From: Apiospora phragmitis
Taxonomy: Eukaryota > Ascomycota > Sordariomycetes > Amphisphaeriales > Apiosporaceae
Direction of reading: 5' to 3'
Length of the DNA: 64,000 nucleotides
Assembly: GCA_038363925.1 (NCBI GenBank)
Contig: JAQQWL010000005.1
Span: 2,232,001-2,296,000 of the forward strand
Positions 22,077 to 35,400 of the stretch are shown here, piece after piece. Each line of letters begins with the position of its first letter. Within the stretch, counting starts at the first letter, position 1. The notes under the pieces were generated by a model. That model saw nothing but the letters and a program-made list of their open reading frames with translations. It was not told the origin of the DNA and did not search any database. Position numbers and translations under genes: made by a program.

Positions 22077-24624
22077 AAAGTCACTGGCCCTCGGTTGTAC
22101 ATATACATACACACCTTATACTATGAACCACCACCACCCAGACATTGACATTGGGTGGAGGCATGACAGCAACAGGGGACGGAGAATTGACCCTGCATGA
22201 TGGACGACGATAATCATACCTGACGTGGAGTTTTGTTTTGTTTGGGGACAAAGATACCAAAACCGTAATTTCATTTTTGTTGTTATCTACACAAGGCGTA
22301 ATCAGGCGTACTTATATCGTATCCGATAGTCGTCGATCAGTTACGGGTCTCGTTCATTAGAAGCTGGGTGATCAGGCACAGCGGAGACGACTCCTGGCGT
22401 TAATCCATATTCCCTAATGAGACCGCATCTCTTCTTATCTACATGGCCTGTCTTCCACCGTGCTTTTCTATGTGACACATATCCTGAAGCGCTTCTCGAA
22501 CAAATGACCTTCGTCTCGCTTGTAACTAGAAAGACGTACTTTGTTGTGTTTCTTATACCTCCGCCTCCCTTGACATCTTCTGCTTGATCGCACCAGCGCG
22601 GAAATTCTGGTCATGATCATTTGTGGTATAGAGAGCCTTATACCTTCTTACGAACGCCTCTTACACAAGTGTGTTCTCACTTCGTAGAGGTAGGTACATA
22701 CTACCTAGCATCGCAAAACAAAAATATATGTATCTCATATGAAAAGCAATGGCCAGTCATCAACATGCCAGCAGCACAGCATGTATTGGTGTTAAGGTCA
22801 TGGCGGTATCTGTCTGTTTCGCAGACGGGCTTGCTTACCTATTGATATCCTCGACCCGTGTCCGCCTTTGTCAATAGACAGACAGACGTGCCAAGTAGTA
22901 ATAGATAAAGCTAGCCCACTCAAACTCGCTGCCTAGTCCTCCTCCTTGAGAATTGTCACCAAGCTGTCATTAAGCCCAGGGAATGAGACGAGACTGTGTT
23001 GCCAGCAGCATGCGTACGTGTATATCTCTCTTCTTCTCCACCCAAGTATTCGGGTAAGAGGGAGTCCCTGCTCACTTTCCTCCCTTCCAGGCAAAGGACC
23101 AAGCTGCTGGAGAACAGTTTTGTTCGAAAGCCTAGAGAATATTGCAGGACAAAACGCCCATTATCTGGTCACCAGGTGACCGAGTTTTCGCTTTGAACAG
23201 CACCGGCATCTATCACCGAACTTTGTTCACAAATGATATCTTCCATTTGGTCGACATGTACAACTTGGAATAATGGTATTGGCAATCTGTCATGGAGTTT
23301 TGTCGCTCAAGAAAAATATTTGATAAAACCACTCCCTGGCTCTCGACATCGTTCTTCGGAGAAGCAACGTAGCTTGCTCTTCCAACCAAGCCATTCCTAG
23401 GAAGGTGAGTGAGGTGAGACACTTACCGACCCCCATGTAGCCAAGGTGTTCTTCGCCTCAGTTGTTAATTAGGCATGTCCGATGTGTCTCATGAAGTACC
23501 CCTCTTCATCGACAGCTTTGCTGCTTGGTTGGATCGTCGTGTCCCTAGAACGTGTGAAAATAGAGTGCAAGACATGCAGCAGGACGTAAATGTCTTGGTA
23601 TACCGAGGTAACGATGGGCTAGCGATGGTTTTAGCCAACCTCCACGACGCTCACTCCTATTGTGACTACACACCTGAGGGGTTTCCCGTCACCTTTCGTT
23701 CTTGGTGTCGATGTTTAGCCCAATATCATGGGGCCAGGGAACATAAGATGCATTTCGTTGTAGCACTTCGTGTGTATCTGCAGTTGAGGACAAGCAAGCA
23801 GGCAAGTTCATCAGCAAAGGAAGTATGAAGATACTGATATTTCGTTTTTGTCAATGCAGTATCTACTCTGACAGCACTCCCCTCCTTGAGCTCGCGTTAT
23901 CTCGTTACGTGTTATGAGACCAGCATCGTGCTGCCCTATGTAGAAAGTTCCTCTTTGCTTTTCCACGAATCGTAGCGTATAGCGTTCAAGACGGGGCGCC
24001 CATAAGGCACCGAAGAGACAGAAACCAAGGCCAAAAGAACCACATAGTCATGATATCAGCCTTGGGGAATATAACATGACAGGGGTATTTGCGCAACTGA
24101 TAAAAACCCCGAATATCCAGAAAACAGTAACCAAATTCAAATGCAAAGCAGCCCCAGAAATCATGTCCAGTGAAGTAGTGTAGAGGCGGTAAGGGCAACA
24201 AAATGTAACTCCCGCCCAAGAATCACAACTTTCCAGACGCCGAAATGGTCAAATGAGCCGTGAGGCTACCCCTATATTCCCGGCCGCGAGGCCTCATCAG
24301 TCTTGATTTTGATGGTGACAGAAAGAAACCCGTATTTTGGAAGTGCTGATCGCTCAGGATTCTTTTGATATACCGAGCAGCTTTTAGTGTTCGATTTCGA
24401 AGGCGGTGCTGTGATTCCCTGCCGTATCGCGAAAGCAAACAATCTTGCCGTTATCTCCTATCCCGTGGTCGTGTAACCATAACCTCTACCCATCCACATT
24501 TGTAATCCATCCAGTCTTCTGTCCCTTCGTCAACCGCAAATAATGCATCCGTCAATGGTAAAATATCGCTGGAGCCTTCGGCGTCATGGAGATCCCCCAT
24601 GGTAATACACCGCTCATATTATGT
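22077..24624. other. Intergenic between convergent genes, no gene seen
   Basis: About 2.5 kb lies between the reductase stop and the Cnl1-like stop. A 117-codon open frame at 23475-23828 (+) has no recognisable domain and is not called. There are scattered TAC/GTA-rich short motifs, for example near 22685-22710. Confidence 0.55.
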
Positions 24625-25167
24625 TCAGTGTCGGTGGCGGCGCGTCGACGAGCTACCTTCGTGGCGATGGGAGTGGCCATGCCCGTGCCGATGAGAGGAG
24701 TGTCCTTCGCGATCCCGCCGCGAAGAACTTGAATGCTCAAGTTCACGGTCCAGCTCCTCCACTCTTTGCCGATAGCCCCGAACGATGTCCCGAATATGGC
24801 GGATGCGATCGAAGTCCAGCTCGAGTTCGTCCAGCTGGCGCATAATTTCGTGGAAGCGCGCGATCTCGCTGTCGGCAGTGTCAATCAGGTTTCCGGCATG
24901 GTCATACTGCTGCATGGTAACCATGGAACTCTGTTCGCTGAGGTATTCGATACGCTGTTGGATCTGCACCATCAGCCGGTCGAGATGCCTCGAGAGCGCC
25001 GCAAGGCTGGAGCTGTCTAGCAGCAGGCGGCCCTGGGACGAAGCGCGGCTGGCGGCGCGTGACGAGGACGAATTGGCCTGGGTTTGGTGATAGCGTAGGA
25101 GCTGGATCTCATCCTCGGTCAAGCCCAATTGCGCGTCCGGGACCGTATTGGCCTCGGTCGACGGCAT
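24625..25167 (-). CDS. cnl1: Coiled-coil protein, probable BLOC-1 subunit Cnl1
   Basis: A single exon encodes 180 residues starting at MPSTEANTVPDAQLGLTED. A conserved N-terminal block (DEIQLLRYHQTQA) and a serine-rich linker precede a long helical region. That region (about residues 55-140) contains SLAALSRHLDRLMVQIQQR and ELDFDRIRHIRDIVRGYR, followed by a His/Arg/Ser-rich tail (HRHGHGHSHRHE) that is compositionally biased. Layout and length resemble fungal Cnl1, the Cappuccino/BLOS4-like subunit of the BLOC-1 complex, which acts in endosomal Rab GTPase regulation. I rest this on remembered similarity of the central block, so the name is tentative; another small coiled-coil adaptor is possible. 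An upstream GTG in frame is not used because ATG follows two codons later. Confidence 0.75.
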   Translation of the reverse strand: MPSTEANTVPDAQLGLTEDEIQLLRYHQTQANSSSSRAASRASSQGRLLLDSSSLAALSRHLDRLMVQIQQRIEYLSEQSSMVTMQQYDHAGNLIDTADSEIARFHEIMRQLDELELDFDRIRHIRDIVRGYRQRVEELDRELEHSSSSRRDREGHSSHRHGHGHSHRHEGSSSTRRHRH

Positions 25168-27255
25168 TGGCACGAACGTGGGCTCAGCTCAGCACAGCAC
25201 AGCGTCTGCGTTGGCAACTCCAGCTGCCCGCTTGACTAGGATGGAGCGTTGTGCAGCGTCGGTAATACAGGGGTCGGCGGTGGCGAGCCGAGGAGGGGCA
25301 GGTCCGGATTGCAACGTCGTCTGGTTTTTGTGTATAAAGGCGGATGATGCGACACCTTGTGGTCAAGCGTTGGATCTAGCGGTGCGGAGGGCCTCATTGT
25401 CTCTCACGGCAAAAGGTCTATGCTCATTGCACCGCGGTCATGGAAGCAGTCGGGAGAGGCGAGGGCGAAGAGTGAGCGGGCTGATGAAGGTCATACACAA
25501 CAAGCTTGATAAGGGAGCTCCAACCGGGGTGGGTGTGGTGTGAGGGCGGGAGATGAGACGAAGTGTACGGCGGCACACTGCAATGCTTGGAACAAAATGG
25601 AGATTTGAACAAACGAAGGGGGACGGCCGGCCGGAGTTGGCTCGCTTGGGAACCGTAGAGCACAGAACAGAGCAGGCCAGACCAGACCGCAACAGCAGCA
25701 GCAGCGGTGTCCTACTTTCGTTCTGGTGATTTGGTTTTGGTTTGGTTTGGTGATACACACGCAGAGCTGGAGCCGGTTCACCACACACAAGCATACCCAC
25801 TCTCACGGAAAATTTCCCCTTCTTCTTCTGCTTCTAGATTACCGTACCCTTCTCTGGACTGGATCACCCACACCGACGGGGTACACACCACTTCGACTTC
25901 AGCCTTTCGTCACTCGGGATCAAGTAGCAAGCGGTGGACAGAAGAGGAAGCTAGAGAAAACCAGCAGGCTGGAGACAAATGGGTTCTTTTCCTCGGCGAA
26001 CCAGCATGAGCTGACAGGAGGGTGAGCCAAGACAGTCTATAGCCAGGGTGTTGGCACTACGGCTCCAGGTACAACTGTGGTGGTATTGGACGATCGCAGT
26101 GGGGAAGTCAGATGTTTCCGTTTTGGCGTACTGGCCGGTAGGGATTATCTTGGGATGGGTAATGAGGTACTGATATGAGATTGACGGCAAAGAGGTGTGC
26201 GGGATTAATAGATTGCGACCGTAGCAGTCGATTCCAGTGGCGTGTAGAGAGAGAGAGGGGACAGCGACCGAGAGAGAGAGAGAGAGAAAGAGAGAGCGTG
26301 CGTGTGTGTGTGATCGAGGCAATCCAGAAAGGAAGAGTGGTTATCGGCCTCGGCACTTGCTCTGCGATGCGAAGCGATTAATGAGGGCCTGTCTGTCGTC
26401 AGTGGTGATGTGCTTGTACTTGTAGACTTGTAAGCATCCAGGACAGGACGGGAGCGATGCGATGCACTGCGATGTTGATGCAATGCAATGCACGACAGAT
26501 GCAAGCAGTCCAGAGGGCGGCTGGTGTTCGATCGCTTTTCTGGCGAGGGACGGGGAGGGAGAAGGGGACATGAACAAGCCCCAAAACAAACACACCGACC
26601 GATCAAGATTGATTGACAGTGACCGGGCCCTGCGTGGGCGGGAGACGGGAGTTGAATTGGTTTTTTATGGGCTTGGCTGCTTGGTCCTCCCCTCCCCCCA
26701 CCTCGGCCTCTCCTCGAAGTCAGTCCAAGTCGAATTGAATTTGGGCCAAAGCAAAGTGCAAAGCGTTTCGCTGCCGCCGGATGGAACCTTTGGAACATCT
26801 GGAACAGCGTCAATGCCATGCCGGGGTCATCCTTGAACTACGTAATGAACTGTACGACGACGTAGATTAGGTCAGTCCTTTTTCTTTAGGTTGGATGGGA
26901 TTTCCGAGGAGAGAAAAGTGCATTTCCCATTTTGCCCGCACCTAACGATGCAAGGTACAAACATCAGTGCGGTAAGCTTGGGCTTACCTTCGATATTTGA
27001 CAACCACAAAGGCCAATGTCGACACAATTACCATTGCAGACCCCTTCAGATATATTTGTCTTCAGGAAGAGTGTTTCATAGCATCTGCCCACCCATGCAG
27101 CAACGGCGTCACCATGGACTTTTGATTGGTCTTGTGTGCTCACAGGGCTGAGACTGGAGTCTGGGCCGCATATCTCAAACCGCTTACCCAGATTCAGCTT
27201 GCATCATTACCTCTCTACCTAGGAGAGAGAGAGAGAGACAAAACGAAGCAAGCAC
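25168..27255. other. Intergenic: 5' region of the Cnl1-like gene and start of a gene desert
   Basis: This region contains the promoter of the minus-strand gene at 25167 and then gene-free sequence with several low-complexity tracts. A 204-codon open frame on the minus strand (26205-26819) runs through GA/GT repeats and is rejected as coding. Confidence 0.6.
26246..26311. repeat. (GA)n and (GT)n microsatellites
   Basis: There are two GA runs, at 26246-26257 and 26270-26296, followed directly by a GT run at 26299-26311. A similar GA run lies at 27222-27238 and another at 35305-35320. Confidence 0.9.
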
Positions 27256-27339
27256 GGAACTATGCCTATCTATCGCTGACATCCACCCACCCTCTACGGA
27301 ACTATGCCTATCTATCGCTGACATCCACCCACCCTCTAC
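27256..27339. repeat. Perfect 42-bp tandem duplication
   Basis: The unit starting GGAACTATGC and ending CACCCTCTAC occurs twice head to tail without a mismatch (27256-27297 and 27298-27339). The lack of differences points to a recent duplication or ongoing slippage. Confidence 0.95.
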
Positions 27340-28661
27340 GCATCTTTGCATGCTACTTTTTTAGGTCATGGTCAGCGTCTCACACATATGCAAGGAATCA
27401 ATTCAGTGATCTTTTTAGCCGCTGCTGGTAACTTTCATCAGTGGCTTGGGTCACACCCCCACCCAATGACACCCTCCCTCGGCGCGCCTAAAGAGGCCGA
27501 GGCGACATCCAGCAGCTGCTATACATATGGGTTTTTGCTTGACCACCAGTATGCAGGTCCGGCATCTTCAGGGGCGTGGCTACCTATGTATGTACAGTGC
27601 CTGCTCGCTCTCTGTGTGTGGGTGCGGAACATGTTCGTCCGTCGTGCTTTCCCAGTTCAGAGTTGATATAGCCTCGATCCTCCAGTCGGCCAGTGCGCCA
27701 CAGGCCTCAGTTCATACCGACAGGGTTAAATCGCAAGGATATATCAATACAAGATGATCCAGCCCGGATTGCCGGGTACGCAGGTCGTGTATACTCTCCG
27801 TTCGTAGGCCTATGACGCCCGCACTACTCCGTACTACCGTCACTTATGTACCGTACCGTAAGCTTGGCCTTTCGAAACTAATCTGGTAGCAACCCGAGTT
27901 CATAGAATATTGGATTGCCACAATATGGGGTTTTTACTGGAGGACTTGGCATTGGTCTCGTTGGGACGGCTGACTACCGAGGCCATTTCGTGTAGTTCTG
28001 GACCCAAGGCTCTAGGTACGATCCACCACCAAAAAGATAGGGGCTACGCACCTCTTCGGTACCTCCTGATCTACGAACACACAGAGGGTGTAACTGTTCC
28101 GTTTGATAAGTAATAGGTCGGGAAGGCTCCGTCTGCGGTATGCAGTTCAGAGACAGACAAACGTTATTGCAATGTACTACCAAATGTGGTGATATTTAGC
28201 TAAGGGGGTCTGCTGTCCTGCAGAGAAGGCAGAGGTGAGTACGCTCCTTCCTGTGCAGACTGCATAACGGACTGTACATATACCTCTGCTCCGGGGCACG
28301 TACACAACAATTCGGGGGCTGGAGGTGCTTTGCTCTCTACTGTTATGTGAGTCCCTTTTCTTGTATGGGCGGTGACCCCGGAAGCGCCGGAAACCTTGGC
28401 CACTGCATTATCTCTGTGTGAGATTTTACCTCCATGGGCACACCGACATAAATGACGTGGATCTATAATGACTGGAACTCCTCCTGATTGATCCCAAGTC
28501 GAGTGCAAGACAAGCCAGCTTAATCGGGGCCTGGGATTAGGTTATCGGTAGGTCTGTACAGAAGCCGCAGAGATGTGCTTGGGTGACTGAGATGTCCAGG
28601 GGACAGTTGGCAGACCGCTCTATCTTTTTACTACCCATCGGGTTCCACGTATGTATCTTAC
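27340..28661. other. Intergenic, no gene seen
   Basis: No intact gene is visible. Downstream exons of the efr3-like fragment would be expected here on the minus strand, but I do not find them. Confidence 0.55.
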
Positions 28662-28859
28662 CAACGCCACTGGCAGTTTTCATCTCGAGGAAACCATCGA
28701 CTTCCTGTATTTTGGGTCGCCGTGACGTGGCGTAGAACAGGAGGCAGCTCAGTTCGCTCGAATTCAGTTTAACATCGACAACTTCTTTGGTGGTCCGATA
28801 TAACACTTCAGCACTAGAGTTTGGCGCTTCGACCGGTATCTATCGTGGAGGGCTTTCAT
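28662..28859 (-). pseudogene. Decayed first exon of an EFR3 homologue
   Basis: The minus strand from ATG at 28859 reads MKALHDRYRSKRQTLVLKCY, then shifts frame and continues RTTKEVVDVKLNSSELS and CLLFYATSRRPKIQEVDGF to KTASGV, ending at a GTAAGA donor (28656-28661). Efr3 proteins begin with this pattern (LVLKCYP, then DVKPNSSELSYLLFYATSRR and FLEKKTASDV). Efr3 is the plasma-membrane anchor of the Stt4 phosphatidylinositol 4-kinase complex, normally about 1000 residues. Here only exon 1 is present, with one frame break and several substitutions at usually invariant positions. No second exon follows. I infer a non-functional captured or duplicated fragment, with the working efr3 located elsewhere. 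Confidence 0.72.
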
Positions 28860-29156
28860 TCCGCCGACCCGCGATCAGCTATTAAAGGGCGGCTTGGATG
28901 CGTAACCTTTGTACAGGTAAGATTTAGGAAAGCGCCTGCCCCTGACGGTCTCTCGCACAAGGCCCAGTGTAAGCTACAGTCACTGACTTCCGCCGTTATC
29001 GATCTTGACACATCCATTGGCTAGATATTGAACATGTATGATGAGCGCGATCGTAGATGACATGCCGAGCATATGCTGTGGTTTCTTTAGGTCTTGGTAT
29101 CCTATCACAGGGGAGCAACAATGCACAACCAGTAAGACTTTACAAGTGACCTTCGG

Positions 29157-29423
29157 TCAGAACTCGTCCCTACTTCGGTTAAAAGAAATGGCCATTGCAT
29201 TTGCTATAAAGTTGAGCTCGTCGGTCTCAAGGAAATCTGCGTCTATCATCGGATCATCCTCGTCACCATTCTTGATTTTATTACTGGAACTGCTGTTGAC
29301 CAATAAAGTTGGTATGAATGTCGTAGCTGACTCCCAGTTTATCATATTTGTTCTGTTTGGATCACTATCGATCGCCGTCATCCTGCTGACGGCCTCCTTT
29401 TCGCCCAAAAAGCAGACATCCAT
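29157..29423 (-). other. Open coding-like fragment, unknown
   Basis: About 88 codons are open on the minus strand, rich in D, E, N and S, with non-repetitive text such as DDPMIDADFLETDELN and NWESATTFIPTLL. A stop lies just upstream of the first Met (29427-29429), and the frame closes after SRDEF. It sits about 300 bp upstream of the efr3-like fragment on the same strand, so it may be part of the same duplicated or captured segment, for example the end of a neighbouring gene. No family recognised; it could be chance. Confidence 0.3.
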
Positions 29424-32400
29424 AGCCTACCTATGTTGAAACGCCACATCAGCTGCCGTGGCTGGCTGGTAGGTAGTGTCTTATGTAGTGGTGAGGCTTC
29501 GACAATGCTCAAGCATGTGGCTGAGACCCCTTGTAACACTCTCAGGTCTGAGTATAGACGAGGAGGCGGGAAGGGACGCGAGCGTCCGTCTGTTCATGGA
29601 AGCCAGCATGCTTTTAGAAAGGAATAACTCCATCTCCTACATAACACCCACCACCAACCTACTTTATGGGTGCGTAATAATATTATTATACGCACGCAAC
29701 TTTCCCCGAGTGTTAGTTCGCAGTCGTGGAGCGAGTCACTGCTGCTGCTTGATACTGATTCAGACTACAATAACTGACTGGGTTGATGACCGTCATACGC
29801 TATTACTATCACCAGCATCACCAACAGGGACGAGTGTCAGTCCACAACGCTGGATGCAAGCACATCATACACGCCCCTCGCTTCCCGAGAGATATCGGAG
29901 CAAACCAAACGGAAAACGACCTACGTAAGACACTCGCGTAGCCGCTTTCCCTTTTCCCAAGTCTGGTGTAAAACTGCCTACCATTCAAAATTATATTACC
30001 AAGAGCAGCAGCAGACTCCAAAGCGTCATGCTCTAGTGGAGGCAGCCGGGTGCTTAAAGTGCGTGCCTTATGGTCCAGCAGTCATCTGTATACTGCCCAC
30101 TCTTCTTTCTGCGTACATTTCTCAGCACAGCCCATTCACCCTTTAGACGACATCGCCAGAGGACTGTCTAGTCATCTCTCCTTTCCTCCGGTGAAAAGCG
30201 CAACTTGGACCTTCAATAACCCTCCACCTTCTCCTGGGGGGATATCGAAGTAGCCATCCCGTCTGTTTGGTACTGACAGATGAGCTCACCAAGATCCTAA
30301 GGCTTGATTATGTCTGCTTTTTCCCCATGGTACTGTCTATACCTAGAAGTATGCCGCGGCTGAGTGGTGATAGCATGGTTTCGCGATATCGTTACTCACA
30401 GCATGTACATGTGACAGCATAACCGCGGGTGCTCGCAGCGATTGTACTCTTACTTTCGTTCCTCGGCCCTGGAGAAACCACGAGACACCCTTGGGACATA
30501 GTGTAATCTAGTAGAGAATGACAGGCCTATGTCATGACAAATGCTGCTGGGTCACCGAAGTAGGTGGCATGCCAGAGGTTCCTGTGCCTTCCTCCCCAGA
30601 AGGAGGTGTAGCTCCTAGATGGCGAGGCGCCAATATGACCAGATCGATTATCACGAACGGCACAAAGCGTCACCCCTCTGACTGCTGACTACAGCGACAG
30701 ACAATTTGGAGTGTTTCTCATGAGTCGCCACATATGCTTACCTTCTTGCGTTTAGTTTGGAGAGTATCACGACATAGTAAGCAGAGGTTGTACGAAAGGG
30801 ATTACCCGTTTACAACTGCCAGGACACTCGCAGCGAACCAACCTTTCTCGCCGTTTCTCACTTACTACTACGCTATGAACATGGAAAATCCCACCACCTC
30901 ACCGCACAAGTAACTACTGGATACGCCTTAGTCTGGCAGTGAGAGCCAGAAGTAGCTTTCCCAGTCGCAACCCCGAATATCATGGTCTATCGTCAACACC
31001 GACCGCTTATCTTCTGTCTATTCACTGAGATTCCCAATTTGATTTCCTATGGAAACATCCGTCTGCTCTTCTGCCTACCACTCAAGCCTTATCTCGGCGC
31101 ATCGGGTTGAGCCGCCGCTGAACAGGAGAAGAAGCATGCAGATCATCGGAGAAGAGCGAAGAGCGGGGGATGTGAGAGAGGGGGAGAGGAGACAGATCAT
31201 AGGGGGTTGGTCCCATTACCATGGTCCCGGGTCACTCGCACGCCATTCTCTCCCATGAACCAAGGTCAAACCGAGTAGTGCTGCAACCTTCGGTAGGCTT
31301 CCCCCAGAGAGGCATGCAATTCGTCCTCAATGCTACGTCGTTGTTTCTTCTTCTTCGCCGGGCGATTCCATTTTGGTTCTAACCGAAATGTATTGAGCCG
31401 CCTGTCTGTCTCTGGAAGCAAGGCCCGGCGTCTTCCGTGTCTCACCGAGAAATACAAGCCCGCTCAACGGAGAATTCCATATAATTTTTTTCCGCACGGG
31501 GAGGTAGCCGAATACGGCGAATGATGGCTCCGGGCGGCCAGGGTCTCGGCAACATGGCAGATTGAGCAGGAGAAGAGGTGCCATACCCACGAGGATATGG
31601 CCCAGCTTCATCAAGCCCTGTCCTAGGCGACGGAAGCGCATGGGGGGAGCCTGCACGAGTCATACCGCCAACATATCTCTTTTCGGGCGTTGCAACCGGA
31701 AAGACCGGCCTGTATGTACATTCATAGCGTACACAGAACGAAACCATTGGAAAGAAGGTTCTAACTTCTGAGGGATTATCATTGTCAAGCCGGTGGGACG
31801 GAGCAGCTTGCGAAGTCCAGCGAAGTCTGGGGCGTTCTGGGCGTCGGGAGGAGACCTACCACATGACGGCACGATGTGGTGATGCCTGTTGGCAGCGACG
31901 CATCGCGACCCAATCCGGAATCGCAAAGGAGTCTCATGTTGCCGTATATTCTTGCAGCAAGTAGCTAACTGTTCCTCCCCTCCCTTCTGCTGCATCGTAT
32001 TGCAATGGGGAATGGATGCATTGGCGCTGCTACATCATCACCAGTGGCCATTCTGTAGCTTTGCTGATATGGGGAGACGTGGCGGAACATCTCAAACATA
32101 ACAGGTATTTTGAAACTCGACATTTGCCCTTTGGCCTCACCAGTGCATTGCCAAGTACAGTAGGTACTTACGAGACTGACTGACTGCAAGTCATTCGCCA
32201 CCACTCCATCCGGAGTCTGTAACTTCAGACGACAGAGCATTGGCACCCCATACACACGCACGAGGAAGTGCAGATCTTCCCTATGAAGAAGGACCCCTAA
32301 GTTCTGCCCTAAGGCTCGGTAACACTGTTTACCGTGCAAGGGTGGAAACAACAGTGACGCTCCCAGGCTCTTTTCCATCTTGTCGATCAAATGATCGTTA

Positions 32401-35400
32401 CCCAGGGTCTACTTCTGAAACAACCTTACGCAAAGTTACTATTCCGGGCTGAGGGAGCATGTTCGGTGACGCTTGAGGCTGTTACATACCTTCTGGTGCA
32501 TGTACAAGCACACACATCCGGTGAGTTGCTGTAGTTGATGGATCATTTCCCACTAGCTGCCGAGACAGGACAGGACACGAGTGTACTTGCTGGGTACATC
32601 ACGGATCCCGAGGAGATGCACTTTGCCGGAGGTAAGGAAGGAGAGGAAGTTGAAAGAAACCGGTTATCAAGAACCGTCGTACGAGCCGCTCCCAACTGCC
32701 TAAGGCCAGCTGCTGCAAACTAAGCCTAGCCAAAGTCTAATCCGACGTTTGGCGCGGCTCGACGACGACCCAAGGCTAGAGTCGCTAGACGTCTTCCGTG
32801 TTAGTCGTAGATATCGAGCACTAGAAACTCACTAGACACATCTGGGCAAAGGACGACGGGCGATCGTCTTCCCAATTGCTGCCCAACAGCACACCGGAGC
32901 TGGATCTGATGGCCGAAATCGTGATAGTCGCAAGTCGTCCGCCGTGACAAGGGCGACAACGCCTTGCAGTTGCAAGAGCAGACCGGGAGAAAGAACAGAC
33001 GACAGACTAGTTTTCGTGGCGTCGCTCTAGTTTAAGCGACACCCGATACTGACACTAGGGTAAGGGCACCGAGACCCGGGACGGGCTATCAGAGTATGCA
33101 TTGGAGCGTCTTGGCTGCACATGGGAGCCTCGCTTCGCTGCCACTGCTGCAACTAAGGAAAAAGAAAAAGCAGGTGATTGACGGGGGTTTGACGTAGCGG
33201 CTTGCAGCCACAGTCCAGCCTGCAGCCAACCATCCGTTCTCGCAGGCGCCGCCGGATCAAGGACGGATGATTCCATGTTGCCGCCGAGCCGGACCAAACG
33301 GCCAGAAACGCCGAATGGCCAGCATACGAACGAGACATAGGCGTCAGGTTCGGTGGTGTGTATGTATGTGTGTGTGGCTTGCTCAAAGAGGTTACCTGCC
33401 TATCCCTGATGTCAAGATGGGATGGAAGGCTTGCCCTCAGCGACCTGCCAAGTAACACGTTGGTAGGACGAACTAGCTAACAAATTGATAGCCTAGTGAG
33501 CGGCCACGCACCGCCACGCACCCAAATCACACGCGGAAGGGATGACAAGGATAGAAGGGGACGGCGATCCAGGATCGTCCGGGGATGAGCACCAGGTTGC
33601 GATTTCTGCAGGGACATCCAGGCTTGACGCAGGAACGGGTCGGTTGAAGGGGGGGTCAGGTTGACGAAGCTCGCTCACAGAACCATGGTGGTAATGATGG
33701 ATGAATGATGCCCTTCCCTCTTCTCCGACGTAGCGGTATGTATGCATGTATGGTACTGTACACCGCCCGGCGACTTTTTCTCTTTTGCTTTATTTTCACT
33801 CTTTTTTATCCCGCCTGGGGAGAGTCTGGGGCTGGAAGCTGGAGCCCGCAGAGCGAGCGCGCCCCCCCGTCTCATCTCGAAACGTTGGGGCTGCGCCGGC
33901 CGCTTGGGGTTCCGATGTCTCGGACGAGCAGAGGAGGTCTCATCTGATCCTCATTCCGTGATCTTTGCTGAAACCCCTCAGCCGCGCCAAACCCAAGGTG
34001 GGCAGGCGGCTAGCCTTAGGGTGAAAATGACATAACGACAACTAGGGAGAAAAAGAAGAAGAAAAAAAAAAGAGGGATAGGAGAAAACGAGGTCCCCACC
34101 TCTCGCTCCCCCCCAAAAACGAGAAATAGAGACGAGGCTGTGCGTCACGAACGAACGCCCTCGTGTAAAATTGACAGCGCTGCTCTCGCATGCTCGCTCG
34201 AGCCGAGGCCTACCAGAAGATTAGATGAACTGTGCAAGGTCAATGCCGTTAAGCAACGGCGCTTGGCCCTGGCGCCTAGTCAGGCACACTTTTCTAGAAG
34301 ACGTAGCAAATCTCCATCAGCCTCACTCCATCCGTCCTAGCACCCATATTCGTTCAAAGTACTTGGGTACATTGCGCATCTATTAATGTTATGCGTCTGA
34401 TATTGTCAGCATGATTTTCCTATGATATTCATGCCAATATCAATGGAGAATTCATTGTCCCATGTTGGCATTAGGAAATACATACCGTTATTGTTCCATT
34501 GGTCCCGGCGCCACGGTAAGGAGGAATCGATAATTGATGTCATTTCGAGATTACCAATGCGACTCTGACCCGAGGTTGGTTAATGGGGGAGGGGTGACTG
34601 ACCCCAGACCCTGCCAGCCTGCGCCCAGTTAGGACGAGCAGATTACCCATTGCAGCAATTATCACGAGTCATGAGGTTAGTTAACCAACAACTTGTCGTG
34701 ATGCGAGGGGCCTGTCGAAGCAGGTACCCGACCCGACGACCCTGACCCGACCTTCTTGAATGTTCGCTAGGTGGAGGGAAGCACAGCAGGAGCAGCACGA
34801 CAGCACCGGGATGATCATTTGGCTGTAGCTGCCAGAAAGGTCCATAGCTGGAGCGTGTGAGTGAAAATATCTATCTGGCCTATATTAAAACCATCTGATA
34901 GTTGATGGAATAGATGAGATAGCCCGGCAGGCTAGTGAACCATGTGCCACGCGCGTGCGGTAAGTGCCGTGTTGATTGATTGGGGGGAGAAGCAGGAAAG
35001 AAGAAAGCAAGTCACGGAACGGCGTCACTAGCCGTCACCAACGGCGCTGTCACTACCTTGCTAGTCACAGAGGAGCAAAGCCCGATGAGAAGTGTCCGTC
35101 CGGGCCTAACCTGCCTAGTCGAAAGGGATACCAGAAAGTCACCCAGACGAACTAACTAAATAAGCCTGATCCGTCTCCCCCAAGTCGAGTCTCACCTGGA
35201 ATCGGGGGCCCATATTCCACGCGATAATTGCCGCCGCCAGCGCCGTCCACGGCACACTTTCTTGTGCTTTGCTCTCTACGTTAGCCGAGTGGGGCTACCT
35301 TAGCGAGAGAGAGAGAGAGACACTCAAGAAAGCTGACGACGTCGGGTTGCAGCAGCGCTTAAACCACCGCCATCAACGTTACCCCTCCTATTTCACAGCA

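Noticed and set aside
23475..23828. 117-codon open frame with ATG
   Set aside because: No recognised family, signal peptide or membrane segment; no intron pattern pointing to a larger gene.
26205..26819. 204-codon open frame on the minus strand
   Set aside because: Runs through GA/GT microsatellites, producing Ser/Leu and Thr/His repeats; a composition artefact.
32700..33060. Possible degraded transposase
   Set aside because: Arg/Asp-rich text such as RRLARLDDDPRLESLDVF looked coding, but stops follow and no catalytic motif or terminal repeats were found.
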